Shown in pieces: positions 47,728-60,945 of a stretch of DNA of 64,000 nt. The notes beneath the pieces were generated by a model. It did not search any database, was not told the origin of the DNA, and was given only the letters and a program-made list of their open reading frames with translations. The first letter of the stretch is position 1. The number at the start of each line of letters is the position of its first letter. The translations under genes and the position numbers were made by a program. Origin of the DNA: Hippophae tibetana (Eukaryota; Streptophyta; Magnoliopsida; Rosales; Elaeagnaceae); the NCBI GenBank assembly GCA_037013495.1, contig CM072801.1, forward strand, positions 14,065,501 to 14,129,500, in the 5' to 3' direction.

Positions 47728-48030
47728 GCAGTTTTTGTTTTGACACCCTTCTCCACTACTTTTTACTTTTAATCCCCCATTGTCAATTCATGCTCGAATT
47801 TGAACATGTGTTAAAAAATAATTTTTTTTTAAAACATGTTCAGGAATAGTTTTTATGCTCCAACACTTTTTTTTAGGGTAGCATGTTTCACCGAAGGTTT
47901 ATCAACTATTTATTGTCATGGTTTTTGTAATTCCAGTAACATTTTGTATTTTTGAACGCATATACAAAACAATAATGGGTTAAAAATGAAAAGATAGAGG
48001 GGTAATTTAAGATAACTCCTCCCCCCGGAC
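47728..48030. repeat. Loose foldback repeat
   Basis: The left arm (ACCCTTCTCCACTACTTTTT and on) pairs loosely with the complement of the right arm (ACCCCTCTATCTTTTCATTT). Both contain a TTAA(T/C)CC(C)ATT-type block. Target duplication not found. Confidence 0.35.
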
Positions 48031-49125
48031 AAAAATGCTAGTAGAATAGAGTTGCTTATGGACTAATTGATATATTAGCTTTTCTTGATATGAAGTTTCT
48101 TAAAACTATCATTTTTATATGCATACCACTTGTGTACATGCATCCAGGTGAGGTCTGAATTTAAATTTTGTATGGACAATTCTGATCTTATATAATATTG
48201 TAGGGTTTCTTGAAACCAACAACTTAATGAAGTTGATCATTGACGCACAAAGCTCAATGTTGGATGGTTGAATTGATATGCATTGGTACTAGTCTAATAC
48301 TAAGCAATATCAAATTTACATATGGCAAAAGGGAGCAGAATATGAAATAGGTGATTCATTTGCAAGTTTTATTTATAATGTGCATAATGATAACTCTTAG
48401 TATATCCTTATGGCTATTTATCATAGAAAACATTTTATGCTTAAGATATATATCCTTAGTTATGGTTCAGAATTATTGAAACAGTGACACATAATACAGA
48501 GCGGTCAAGCCAGATTGAGTTTTCTACTAAAAACTTTTATGTACAATAGACTTCTGTTTGAGAACCAATTTCTTTTTCCTTCAACCAAATGTAAGTAGGA
48601 AAACTCTATATATCTCAAATTTAAGACGAATTACAAATAACATAGTATAATATTATTGGTAAGTATAATTGGACCCACATATCTAATGAAAAACTTATAC
48701 GTCAATTGTGATTGCGATGTATTCTTGATTTATAGTAATACTTTTGTAAGTACAACATTATTAATTAATATTATTGTATCAAAAATGGGTAAGATCAAAG
48801 GAAGTGGATAAAGAGTCTTTCTAAGGAACCCACATGACTGGTCACTGGTGTTAGGTTTTGCTCTACACAAGTGAGCATTAGAATAATTGATATTTTCATA
48901 TAATTACTCTAAAATTTTCAAACATTGAAGTAGTTAGTGAAACTTGTTTGTAGGACTATAAACAAAACATATCCTGGTCCCTATAATAATTCTAGTACAT
49001 GTGAGATCATTCAGTCATGAAAGTATTTATGGATTTGGTAATTGTGACATAAGAAAGAAATGTATTATCTTATGTTCTAATTAAGACAAATTGACACCCT
49101 CAACTTGTGATGCTATACATTGATT
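48031..49125. other. Intergenic DNA, nothing recognised
   Basis: No gene or clear repeat ends seen. It runs up to the left LTR of the decayed copia element. Confidence 0.5.
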
Positions 49126-52100
49126 TGTACTGGATTACTTTAACTTAATTGTTGTTAGTTAGTTATTTGATCAACTAATCATATAGCTTGTAATTGTCTA
49201 TATATAGCATTAAACTTGTTATTGTGAATAATATTAAATGATCATTTTCTCACATTAATCCTTTCTTCAAGTTTCTATAGTATCAAAGCTACATACATAA
49301 GATCCTGTGGAACCTTCAATGGTTACTCCATCTCATCCTATTGACGATCAATAAAATGTTGTAACTGAGATTGATAGTTATCATATTGTTCTCTCAACTA
49401 TAGGCAATCCTTTAGTAAATTTCACTTCTCGGTGAAGCTTGATCAAATAAATCATCATGTGTAGCACGAGTAACTTCTTTAAGCTATAATCACATATGGA
49501 TTGTATACAATTGTTGATCCTCATGTTTCACCTCTTTCCTATTTCATGATTTCGTAGCCTTCTCAGATCAATTTTGAGTATGTGCATTACTGAATAATGT
49601 AGTGAGGTGTTTTAGTAGCTAAATAATAGAACTCATTTGAACAAGTTCATTCTGCTTCATGTGCTAGGATTGTGGAATTAAGGCTTCAAGTGCAGATAAT
49701 GTCTTAAAATGAACTCTCGCTTGATGAGTTTGCTCTTTGTTTGAAAATTGTTGCAGATTATTTGGTTGTTATAGAAGAAGCAATGAAAGATCAATATATA
49801 ATTTTGCATGTTATTATTGCCTCGATTCTACTTATAATCCTTTTGTATCTTCCTTTACATTGCAATCAAGTGTCTCTTTCTTTGATGAATTTTCATAGTC
49901 AGCCTTTGGCTTATGAATGGTGTTAGAATAACAAAATTCACAAAATATTAATCGTTACATCCAATCATATTTGGTTAAATTTGTTGGCATTTTTTTCAAA
50001 ATTTTCTTAGATTCACAACAAGTATCAAAAGTTGTGAAAACAGTTGTTCTAGTTCACCTTGGAACTTACAAGACTTCTTACAAAAAGTTGTTCTTATTAG
50101 TCGAAAATTTTCAAGCAAAAAAAGGAAGGAAATGGAGTAGCACGTGTGTAATGACAGATTTGTGGTAAGGATAGACATCTAGCTAACAAGTGCTTCAAGG
50201 AAAAAAATTTACACTTCATCACCTACTACAATGGTTGATGATGGTTTTTCCTCATCATATCCTTCCTCAATCTATATTTCTTTGTTGCTTGACTCTAGAG
50301 CTACACATCACTTGACAAGTGATGCAAGCAATATTGTTGAACCTAAGAACTCATTTCTTGAACCTAATTCAGTCGTCACAGTAGGTAATAAAACTTCACT
50401 TCCTATCAATGATCATGGTTTCTCTTCCTTGAAACTTGTTGGTTCAATCTTTATACTCAAGTTAAAGGGTAAACATACAAATATATAATCGAACTATTAC
50501 GTTTATATCGTTTTACCAATAAACTAATTTTTGTCCTATTTCTATTATCGAATTATCAAAATATTTTATTCATACTATTGTGTCATTTTTTTCATCCACT
50601 GTATCATTTAAAAAAATAAAAAATCTATAAAATTAACTTGTCATCATTTTCCTTACTAGTATTTGAACAAATAATCATCCTATAATGAACAATTCATCAC
50701 TAAGATAAAAAATTCCTCTAAATACACCTTTCTCTTTCTCATCTTAAAAAAATTACATTATTTAATATCCATCATGATTAAAATACAATCGAAAGCATTT
50801 TATCTTAGAATCCATATGAGAATCAAAAACCCATGAAATATTGGTAAAAAATTGAGCAATGAGACCAAAGTGCGTAAGTCTTAAACCCATTTTCTTTCCA
50901 TTTCTCTCTCTATAAATCCCTTTCACTCTTCACCCTATCTTGCATACTTTGTTTGGTAAGTCATAAACATTCATATATTTAAAAACTTTTTAGTTTTTGT
51001 TTGATTCAAAATCTAATGAATTTATTTGTTTTTGTTTTTAGAGAAATTTATGTGAAATTGAGAAACAAAGATAATCTTAAAAAGAAATATTAGTTAGCTT
51101 TCATGATGACTCTTAATTTTCCCAAATCTAATCGCAAAAGAACACGTACAATAGATAACAATTGCAATTGTAATTTGAATACAAAATAATGAGATAGAGA
51201 TCCAAAACTCTACATCAAAACTACTTTGACAAAAACTGGTAAGAAAGAGATGAGTTAGAAATTGGCATAAGAAAGCTATTTGTAAAAGAACTATTGAGGA
51301 ATATGATGAATAGTAAATTTTATAGATTTTTATTTTGTATTTTTAACAGCCCAGAGGACGAAAAACTAACAAAGTGTTATGAATAAAACATTTTGATAGT
51401 TCGGTGGTAGAAATGAGACGAAAATTAGTTCTGTGGTACAAATGATACAAACATAATAGTTCGGACGTATATTTGTAAGTTTACTCTAAGTTGAATGAAT
51501 TGTTGTATACTTCTTTAGTCTCATAAATTGATATCAGTGTAAAGATTGCGTTTAGATAACAGTATTATTGTTGAATTTTGTGTTGATTCTATGTTCATTA
51601 AAGATGCTTTGAGCAAGGCAACACTGATCGTAAGGAGAGCTAAATGAGGACTGTACTCATTAGAAGGTCAAGTAAGATCTCTTGGTGACAATTCCATTAT
51701 TAATACTCATTCCTTTTTCTATTTGTAACAAGGTTCCTTATGTTTCTGTGTTTTTTGCAATAAAGTCAAATATATTACATAATGTATTAGCACCTACACA
51801 TACTCATTTGTTGAAATGTGATAAAATTTCTATTTCTTTTGTGTGTTCTACCTACTGCATTATAAAATCAAATAAACTTTCCTTCAAACATAAACATTTA
51901 CCTTGTGATACAACTTTTGTTCTTTTGTACGTGAACTAGTGTTGTGGTTTTCAATATTGGAGTTAGGTACTTTATCCTTATTGTTGATGATTCAACATGT
52001 TATATATTGATTTTTTTTCTCAAAACTAAGGATAAAGCTCAATCAATGTCTATGAGTTTCATGGCCATGGTTGAAAGAAATTTTAACACTAAAATTAAGG

Positions 52101-54592
52101 AAGTTCAATCAGATGGTGGAAAAAAATTCTATTTCTTTCAAAACTTAGTTTAGTTGGCTTACAACATAGGGTTACACATCCCCTGTCTCTGAACAAAATG
52201 GAAATGTGAAGTAAAGAAATTGAAAGGTGGTTGAAAGGGGCTTAAATTTTCTCTTACAAGTTGGTATGCTTTTTTTATTAGGTGTATGCTACGAGAACAA
52301 CAATGTATATGTTAAACAAGTTACCAACCAAAGCATTTAACCATCAAATACCTTACACATTATTTTATCAAAAACCTCTTAACTTAGAGTTCTTGAAAAG
52401 TTGTGGTTCTCGTTACTACCCTTTTCTAAGAGCATACAATACAAATAAACTTGGATAAATAGCTTGTACTTTTTTAGGATATGCTTTTTAACATAGTGGC
52501 TACCTATACCTCAACATTGCTTCTAGTAGGTTATATGCCAGTCGCCATGTGACTTTTGATGAGTCATAATATCCTTTCTTCAATAAGCTTCCTTCCTTAC
52601 CATTTCTACTTTATTTGTGCATATGATAGTTCTTAATACCTTTTGTGCATGTGATAGTTCTTAATACCTTTTCATAGTCACTTTCAAGTCAATCACCTCT
52701 ATTAACTTTTCTTTTATCCTCTTGGGGAACTTATGAAGTGACTACTCTTCCAACTAGCCTTACTAGTGTTAGTAGGCTCGATTCATATGCTATTTCTTTT
52801 AGTTCTGTTTCAATTCCTAGTTCAAATCTACCAACTTCTCATCCATCTATTCTTATTTCAAGAGACTTTTTACCTCCAACACCTTTAATTGACTCTTCCT
52901 TGAGATAGCATATAATGACTAGATTAAAAACGAGTTCCCTTAAAACCAAGATTTTTTGGATTTGGTTACACGTACAAAACAAGTTTTCATATCTGAGCCA
53001 AACTCTTATGCAAATGCTAAAAGCATTGCTGAGTGGAAAATTGCTATGAAAAAAATTACATGTCTTATTAGATATTGACACTCGAGAATTAATGCCTTGT
53101 CCCTGTGATAATGACCCTAAAGACATTTTCACATGTAATAAAACCTAAAACCATTATATTGGTGCTCTCATTATCCTTGCCTTATAGTTGGGACTTAAAA
53201 TAATTAGATGTAAACAATGTTTTCCTAAATTGTGAGCTTAAGGAGACTGTTTACATATATCAACTTCAAGGTTTTAAGGATCCTTAACATCTTGATTGGG
53301 TATGTAAATTGAGAAAGGCTATATATGGTCTTAAACAAGCCCCAAGGCTAAGTTCAAGCTTGATTTATTTAACTTTTCAAAAAGGCTAATGCTTTATGTT
53401 CATTAGTTTTAAGAGTGATTATACCAAAATTATGTTTGTGTATGATGATGGCATCATCATTACTGGGAGTGATAAGAATATGTTGCTAATCTTGTCAAGT
53501 TGCTAAATGAAGAATTTTCTCTCAAGGATTTCGGTAGCCTACATTTCTTCTTGGGAGTGAAGGTTCAAAGAGGTCCTAAATTCATACACCTTAGCCAACA
53601 AAAATACATTAACCATTTGATTTCTAAGGCTAATTTGAGTTCAGCTAAATCTTGTAAAACCCTTATGGTTACGGTCTTCTTCTCTCAAAAGATGATGGGG
53701 TGTCTTTCTCAGATCCTATAATTTATAGAAGCACAGTTGGTGCCCTATAATATTGTGTTCTTATAAGGCCTGAAATAACTTTTTTCTGTAAATAAGTTGT
53801 CAGTTCCTACATGCACCTACTAATGTGCATTGGTAAGCTATTAAAAAAGTTCTTAGATATCTCAAAGGTGAAGTCTCTCATGGTTTATAGCTTAACAAGT
53901 CAAATGTACTTATTGATGGGTTTTTAGAATCAGATTGGGCAAGTGACTCAAATGATAGAAGAAATGCAAGTGCTTATTGCATCTATTTTAGGGATAATCT
54001 TGTTTCTTGGATGTCTTTAAAACAAAAAGGTTATTTCTAGAAGTAGTGCAGGGAATAATATAGAGATCTTGCTCTTGTTGCATGTGAAGTAATTTGGTTA
54101 AGATTAGTGGTGGTAGAATTGAGGGTGAAACTATCTCATAAGTTTGTTTTATTTATAGACAACCTAAATGTCAAGCATTTTATTGCAAATCTAGTTATGC
54201 ATGCAAGAATGAAGCATGGTGAAGCTTATTTTCACTTAATAAGGGATTTGGTAGTAGAAGACAAGTTGGATTTACAAATTATACCATCTAGTGATCAAGT
54301 TGTAGACAATCTTATTATGCATTTGGGTGAGCCTTGATATGTTGCCTTAAAAGCCAAACTAATGTTGTTATCTCCACCATTTGTTTAAGAGAGTTTATAG
54401 GACTTAGTGATTTAGAGTATACTGTAATTATTGGATTACTTTAACTTAATTGTTATTTATAATGACTGATAGTTAATTATTTGATTAGTTAATCATATAA
54501 CTTATAATTGTGTATATATAGTAGTGAGTTACTATTGTGAATAATATCATAGAATCATTTTTTCGTATCAATTCTTTCTTCAAGTTTCTACA
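49126..54592 (+). mobile_element. Much-decayed Ty1/copia element
   Basis: Terminal repeats lie at about 49126-49277 and 54423-54592 (both start TGTA, share GGATTACTTTAACTTAATTG, and end TTTCTTCAAGTTTCTA). The primer-like TAGTATCAAAGC follows the left one. Parts: gag-like remnants (about 49.4-50.1 kb), protease-like (about 50.25-50.45 kb), integrase core (about 51.95-52.6 kb), reverse transcriptase (about 52.95-53.7 kb) and RNase H (about 53.85-54.3 kb). This order is copia type. It is broken with many breaks. The LTRs differ at roughly a fifth to a quarter of sites by eye, so it is old. A foldback element is inserted at 50467-51487. A 30-bp tandem repeat occurs near 52612-52670. Confidence 0.85.
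50467..51487. mobile_element. 1-kb Mutator-like foldback element nested in the decayed copia
   Basis: Long inverted ends of about 110-130 bp. The left arm starts GGGTAAACATACAAATATA, and the right, read on the other strand, starts AGAGTAAACTTACAAATATA. Inner blocks ACTAATTTT(T/C)GTC and GAA(T/C)TATCAAAAT(A/G)TTTTATT pair. It is flanked by AAGTTAAA (50459-50466) and AAGTTGAA (51488-51495), an 8-bp near-perfect target duplication that may be 9 bp. No transposase frame was seen, so it is non-autonomous. Mutator affiliation is inferred from the long ends and duplication length. Confidence 0.7.
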
Positions 54593-54639
54593 TAGCAAAT
54601 AGATTGGCAAAAAAAATTATTTCATTTTGATTGACATTT

Positions 54640-54945
54640 ATTTTACTTTTTTGAGTTTTTTCCCTATTAATTTGGTATTTTATTTATTTATTTATATATC
54701 AATCAGACAATTTAGTTGACATTTACGTTAAATTCAGATTAAAATAAGTTACGAGATTGTCATGTTAGACTAACTAATCTCCCCCCAATTTAATTTTTTT
54801 TAATACCCACAATTCAATCGTTAGAAATGACTTATTCTGCCAAAATTTAACATCAAAATAAACTAAAAGACTTGGTTGATAAATAAATGAAAATATAAGT
54901 ATCAAATTGATAGGAGAAAAATTTGGGACATTACAAAAAAAATAC
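54640..54945. mobile_element. Foldback MITE related to the one in TON2 intron 11
   Basis: The left arm (TTTTTTCCCTATTAATTTGG) pairs with the complement of the right arm (TTTTTCTCCTATCAATTTGA). The same blocks occur in the element at 35209-35490. It starts about 50 bp beyond the right LTR of the decayed copia. Ends are approximate. Confidence 0.55.
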
Positions 54946-55204
54946 CTTGAAATTTATAACAACAAAAATAATACCAATAATATTGAATGAGGTTTAATTA
55001 GATAGAATTTAACATTGAACAATCTAAATGAGCGTAGTTCAATTTGAACAATCTCAAATTGGATGGTGTCCAAAATGAAATAATATGTCAAACTTTTTTT
55101 AATAAAAAAAATATATTACGTGAATATAAAGGGTGTAATTTTTATAGTTACAAGTTTTAATAGTGTTATTTTTGTTGTTTATACAAAAATTTAAGGTAAT
55201 AAAT

Positions 55205-55330
55205 TGAAGGGTTACCTACAAACATATTAATGAATTATTGTTTTTATTTTGCGTATATTATTGAACTATTTTTCTTCTCATTTATACTACCTTATTTATA
55301 AAAAGTTTCATTTATATCATTATGTTAATC
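55205..55330. repeat. Single end related to the 1-kb foldback element
   Basis: GGGTTACCTACAAACATATT, followed by GAACTA and TTCTTCTCATTTATACTA blocks, resembles the inverted end of the element at 50467-51487. No partner end was found nearby, so it looks like a truncated relative. Confidence 0.4.
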
Positions 55331-55754
55331 TCTATGTAACATCATTACAAATCACAGTACAAATTATTGTTCTAAATATTAGGTGTTCCTTGCTCAAGCT
55401 TGCTTTATTTTACTTGTGTAATTACCTTAAATTGTCAACATAGTTTGGTTGAATTTTAAAAAGGAATTTGAGTTAAAGAAAATTTAGTACGTAAATTTGG
55501 GTGTTTTGAATTTTGAAATATCAAAGAAAATAGCACAAGTTATATGAGTGTCGAATTTTTACATATCCTTGTAGAAATTAGACATATAGACTTATAATGA
55601 TTATAAGTGTATACATAATTTTTACACGTGCATATGCTACTGTGAGTTGTGTTGAAGTGAATATTGGAAGAAACAATCGTGAACATTTTGTGAAATAAAG
55701 TTAACCCAAATTAGATTGTAAAGAGTGATATAACCCAATCTTATTTTATGTTTT

Positions 55755-56080
55755 TTTAAAAGGTAGTTCAAATATGTTATTCTTAACGAAAGTATACTTT
55801 AATCCTTTACTTATTAGGTGTGATATGAAAAGTCTATTATCTTAACAAAAATGATGGTAGAAGTTTATTTTGTAAAGTAATTGACTTGTGTTATCTTAGT
55901 TTCGAAGTAAACAAGTGATGAACACAAGTCCATTACTTTACAAAATAAACTTATGCAACCATTTTTGTAAAGTTCAACCATTTTTATAAATGTAGCATAT
56001 TTGTATTACCTCATCTAATAGGGACGAGTTTAAAATGCATTTTTGTTAAAGTTAAAAGATTTAGGTGATCTTTCATCCTT
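55755..56080. mobile_element. Foldback MITE, copy 1 of a pair
   Basis: A strong inner hairpin: AAGTTTATTTTGTAAAGTAA on the left arm pairs with TTACTTTACAAAATAAACTT on the right. Outer arms carry TTATTAGGTGTGAT and the complement of ATTACCTCATCTAATAGG. A related element lies at 56325-56620. Outer ends and target duplication are uncertain. Confidence 0.6.
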
Positions 56081-56324
56081 TTTTTGTCAAATGATATTTG
56101 GAGATTGAGGATTTGAATAAGATATTACTTGAAAAATATAAGTTTTTACCAATTGTACTAAAATGCAGCTTAATTATTTGCAAGTCACATTATTATGTAA
56201 TTTGTGACTATATATACTTTCTAATTGGTTATAATTGACTTATTCAATTTTAGACATCTCTAGCAAAGGATATTAGTATCTTAGAGGTACCTTAATTAAT
56301 GCATTGATATCTTTTAGAACGAAG

Positions 56325-56620
56325 GGTCTCTTAAGTCCCTTACCTTTAACGAAATGACATTTTAAATTCGTACTTATTGGGTAGGGCAACATAAGTATAC
56401 TAACTTTATAAGAAAGATCGCAAAAGTTATTTTGTAAATAATAGACTTGTACTGTCTTACTTATCCACTTCAAAACTAGAGTAGCATAAGTTTATTACTT
56501 TACAAAATAGACTTATGCGATCTTTTTTGTAAAAGATAATATATTTGTTTTGCCTCACCCAATTTGTAGGGGACTAAAGTTGTATTTTTGTTATAGATAA
56601 CGGACTTGAGCTACTATTTT
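56325..56620. mobile_element. Foldback MITE, copy 2 of a pair
   Basis: Same design as the element at 55755-56080. The left arm has CTTAAGTCCCTTACCTTTAA and the right-arm complement CTCAAGTCCGTTATCTATAA. The inner arms share GATCGCA(A/T)AAG and TTTGTAAAGTAATA-type blocks. The two copies lie about 250 bp apart. Family not assigned. Confidence 0.6.
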
Positions 56621-56639
56621 TCCTACCTTTTATATCTAT

Positions 56640-56830
56640 GTTATTAAATGTTTTATTTAATATTATAATTTAAGTATTAATATTTTTTTCATTTTGAATA
56701 ATATTTTTTAATGTTTGGTCAAACTTGATTACATGTGTCATACATGGTAAATTAAATTAACAAATTGGATAAGGATATTTATGAAAATTTAAGGGGGAAA
56801 GACAATAGAAAACATTACCATTATTGTTGG
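56640..56830 (+). repeat. Diverged direct repeat (partner near 59730-59900)
   Basis: CTTGATTACATGTGTCATACATGGTAAA with a following ATTTATGAAAATTTAA and AGACAATAGAAAA parallels TTGATCACATATATCATGCATGATAAA with ATTTATAAAAAAAATTAA and AGATAATAGAAAA near 59820-59895. AT-rich, no coding content. Confidence 0.5.
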
Positions 56831-56989
56831 AATTTCATGTGTATGCTTATATGGTGAGAATTGAAAATTTCTCTATCATCACTTAGCTTAATACACAAAA
56901 GGACTTCATTTGTATGACAATTGCAAGCAAGATTTTCTCTTAAGCACTTCAACAAATACCTAATATGCACTAAATAAAATAAATAAATA

Positions 56990-58600
56990 TCATCTATCTT
57001 TTTGCTAGAGATGAATAAGATTATCTTTACCTTAAGACATTTGACAATCTCTTGAGTAGAGAGAAATCGATTTCCCTTCTAGATCTCTTGAAAACCACCT
57101 CTCTTTTAGGAGCACCTTTTGGTTCACCTTGAATCTAAACAACAAACTATCACACCTCTTAGATAGATGGATGTCCAAGACTTATATCTAACCACCTAGC
57201 AAGAAGAGATGAGAGAAGAGACTTTTGGCCTAGGATTGAACACTTAGGTTTTGGCTTTAAGCAAGCCTTTTCAAGTTTTGTCCTAGGAAAAGGAAAAACT
57301 TGGCTACTAAAAATGGTAGATTTCGGCTAGGATTTTGGAGGCAACATATTAGCTCTATTTTCCTCAATTATGCCTCCTTAAATAGGCAAGAGTTAGAGCA
57401 ACTCTTTGTATAAGATTTGAATTAATTACACAAATATCAATAGCCTTGTTTAGCCATCTTATGCTCTCTTTAATCTCAACTTGCGATTGGTTTAATAAAT
57501 TAATTTATGAACAAATAATATTATTCATGTTATTCTATTATATAATGTCTCTATTATCTTTATAATACATTCAAAAATTATACCAAATAATATTTGCATA
57601 ACTTCACAAATTTATTTATGGTCTAAGTATGTCATATTATGACATTTTATTTTAGCATTTCATCTCATGTATTTTATCTTATACATCATTATGAAATGTA
57701 AAATATTTGTTGTTTCTCTTTAGTTGGTGTGACCGTATAGAGGATCTATATCATCTTGGCAATAATATAAAACTTTATATTATTGACTATAAGAGGTTCT
57801 ATCATTACATTATAGCTTTTCAAACGACATAGTAATTATTTACTCGATCCACTAATTTTGTGTCTATCCTTGTCACATGATTTTATGAATAATATGCAAA
57901 ATAAGATCGTGTCACTTTTGTATTATATTTGTTTTCTTGGTCTCTCAAGTGAATTATAACTATAACTACATCATATATATTGCATGCAATATAATTCTAC
58001 TTTACCAAGGGGCCTCATAATATCATAACTTAAAATTGAAGGACAATGATAATATTAACATATAGATTTTTTCCGCATAGGTTGTATACAACGAACTACT
58101 ATTTCATTCTATCATAAGATAATATTTAAATAACAATCATATTATATATTTCTCATGTGAAAAATCTACATATTTCATATCTAAGATTCTAAAGACAAAA
58201 ACATTAATGATACAAAACATAATTCATATAATGTTTCATCTAGTTATGTCATGTTCAATATATAAAATACACATTTTATATACTCATGTCATTAAATTAT
58301 AATCCCTTATCAACATTGATAGAATTACAATGTATTTTTAATCGACATGATAATCTTTCACGATAATTAATGTTCCTTCTTAATTACCATAATTGTGAAC
58401 ATATTTAAAATTACATATTTTTTATTTTAAGAGTTTTATTGTTCAAGACTAAGTGCATCTTCTTGAACACTTCCAAAATATAATATGTTAATTTCAACGA
58501 ACAAGAATACATAATATTCAAAATCATGAACAATATATAATTCTTTATAAAAAAGAATGACTTTTTAAAACACACACATCCTTCAATTATATCTCTTGTA
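56990..58600. other. Unclassified repeat-like intergenic stretch
   Basis: Less AT-biased at 57040-57420 than its surroundings, with a pyrimidine- and purine-blocked style seen in plant LTRs and leaders (for example ACCACCTCTCTTTTAGGAGC). From 57720 on, TTGGTGTGACCGTATAGAGG and GCATGCAATATAATTCTAC resemble LTR-retroelement DNA read on the minus strand. No paired ends, primer site or coding motif was found, so no element is claimed. Confidence 0.25.
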
Positions 58601-59664
58601 AGAAAAAAAAAATGGTATAACTTTTTCTCTAAATTTTTATGTCATTTTGTTAAAAAATTTAAACATGAATTATTAATGATAATAGTAATGTATTAACACA
58701 AAAATAAACAATAAATTTGAATTATTCTAATCATTATTATACAAGGTTCGATACACTAATTAATATATTGGTTTTTTTATGTCCTATGTTGTTAAAATAT
58801 TTTGTTTTAGTACCCTAATTTAACCCTAAAAATATACAGGGTTACGTTAACTTGATTACCCGATATACAACTTAGTTACTTAAAGCTATCACAGCCAAGC
58901 CAGACAGTAATTAATATATTGTTTTGTATATGTTTATGTCATTTGATTTTTCTAGACAATGAAAGGTTGTCTTTAATGATTCACTTTTATGTTGTGACTT
59001 GTGAGTGACCAATCCATCATTATTCTATACACTTACTGTTTTGAAGATTTATCTTAGGTAGGTTTAGATTTTGTATAGAGATAGAGCTTGTGAGGTTTAG
59101 ATTTTGTATAGAGACCAAATTTTGTAATTATTTGTTTTTCATGTTAAATATATTTTATATATCTATTATTTGAGATGATGATAAATAATACCACAATATT
59201 TAATTTGTTGTAATAATTTTAGTACCACATTTATGATAAAGGTAATAATTATTCATTAATTGTGATTAAAATATATAAAATTTTATTAATATTTAAATAA
59301 AGTATTAAAAATTCACTAATTATTAAAAAGTACATTAAAAGCTTAAAATTTTAAAAATTATCATAATAGAGTACATGAATATAAATATGTTTATTTTTTG
59401 AGTTATTATGCGTTCTTAAATCAAATTCTATGTGTTTAAACTTATCTAAGTTTATATTTCTTGAATTATAATTAATTTAGAAAAAATATATATCATTAAA
59501 AAAATACACATATATGTATACATCTATTTTATTTCTAACATATTTAGAGTTATACTTCTGATACACTTTTTAATAATTAGTAAACATGTAATGCTACATT
59601 CAAAAGCTAATTGAATTTTGTATACTTTAGTATAATTAGTAGATCATTATTATCTTTTTTCTTG

Positions 59665-59710
<46 letters not shown>

Positions 59711-60129
59711 TTTTTTATCATTTTTATTAACATTTTTTGTTTCTTTAAAATCATTTTCGTTAACAATATATGTCATGTGATGTTAAAAGACAAAGACTAA
59801 CAAAAATAATTTTTATGTCAAAATTGATCACATATATCATGCATGATAAAATAAATAAAGACATTTATAAAAAAAATTAAAAAGATAATAGAAAAAAATT
59901 ACTATTATATTTCATGTAAAATAAAAAAAATTAATAGTATGAATTTTTATTTTAAATTTTTTATATCATTTTGTTAAACTTTAAACTTAAATTATTAATT
60001 ATAATATAAATATATTCACACTATAATCATTTCTAATTAACGTAATTTAAAAAAAAAACAAAAAACAAAAAATTCTTACTGATAACAATATCAATCCCTA
60101 TACTTGTGTACCACTCGCTAATAGTCAAC
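58601..60129. other. AT-rich intergenic DNA with a 40-bp TA run
   Basis: Contains a TA dinucleotide run at 59669-59708 and the second copy of the repeat listed at 56640-56830. Otherwise nothing recognised. Confidence 0.5.
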
Positions 60130-60275
60130 TCTTTATCCTTATGAAAGTGCGTGACTTTTAGACAGAACCGTATCTGCAAAAAGATTGTATTTTTATAGTC
60201 ATTTCAATCATGAAAACAGTATCTAAACAGTGACATTATATGACTGCCTTCTTTTTCCCTAAGACTTCCTTAGCA
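60130..60275 (+). repeat. Direct duplication downstream of the CCCH gene, copy 1
   Basis: Contains CCGTATCTGCAAAAAGATTG, then CATTTCAAT, GACTGCCTTCTT and AAGACTTCCTT blocks. These recur in the same order at 60785-60945. Identity is about 75-80 percent by eye, with small indels. Confidence 0.8.
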
Positions 60276-60784
60276 ATGTTAATAATCTACTTGCTTAGAT
60301 GTGCTTTGGATGTCCGAAAGGTTATAATAATAAATCATTATCGTTTCGTGATTAGCAACAACAAACTATAACCGTTTTTCCTAAACATCGGATAATAATT
60401 ATTAATTATGACTAAATAATACAATTTAATCATAATTTTTATTCAAATGTATTAACTTAAAAAATAATAATAACTATATTAAATTAATATTATTTTTATA
60501 ATATTGACATTATTTTTCTCTATTTATCAAATAATTTTTAAGTAAAAAAATAAGTAATAATAAAAAATTCAATCTGAATATTCAAAGTATTATATTTTAA
60601 TACTATAAATACATTTTATTATATATTTATAAAAATAATAATTTTAATATATATTTTTTTATTTTGAATTAATTATAATTTTAAATTTATAATAATCATC
60701 AATGCTACACAATAATATAATTTAAAAAAACAAAAAATTTAATTATAAAAATAATCACAATTTTAATTATTCAGTTATAAAATA

Positions 60785-60945
60785 AACTCTACTTTAGAAA
60801 AGTGGGTGAATTTTAGACAACCGTATCTGCAAAAAGATTGTGCTTTAGTCATTTGACTCATTTCAATTATTGCAACAGTAGCTAAACATTCGATACTATA
60901 TAGCTGCCTTCTTCTTTTTACCCTGAAGACTTCCTTGCGCAAAGT
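60785..60945 (+). repeat. Direct duplication downstream of the CCCH gene, copy 2
   Basis: Partner of 60130-60275, about 655 bp further on. The 500 bp between the copies is extremely AT-rich, so the pair could be a tandem duplication later opened by an insertion, or two copies of a dispersed repeat. Confidence 0.8.

Noticed and set aside
57000-58600. Possible LTR element on the minus strand
   Set aside because: The style is suggestive, but no paired ends, primer site or coding motif could be found, so it is listed only as unclassified DNA.
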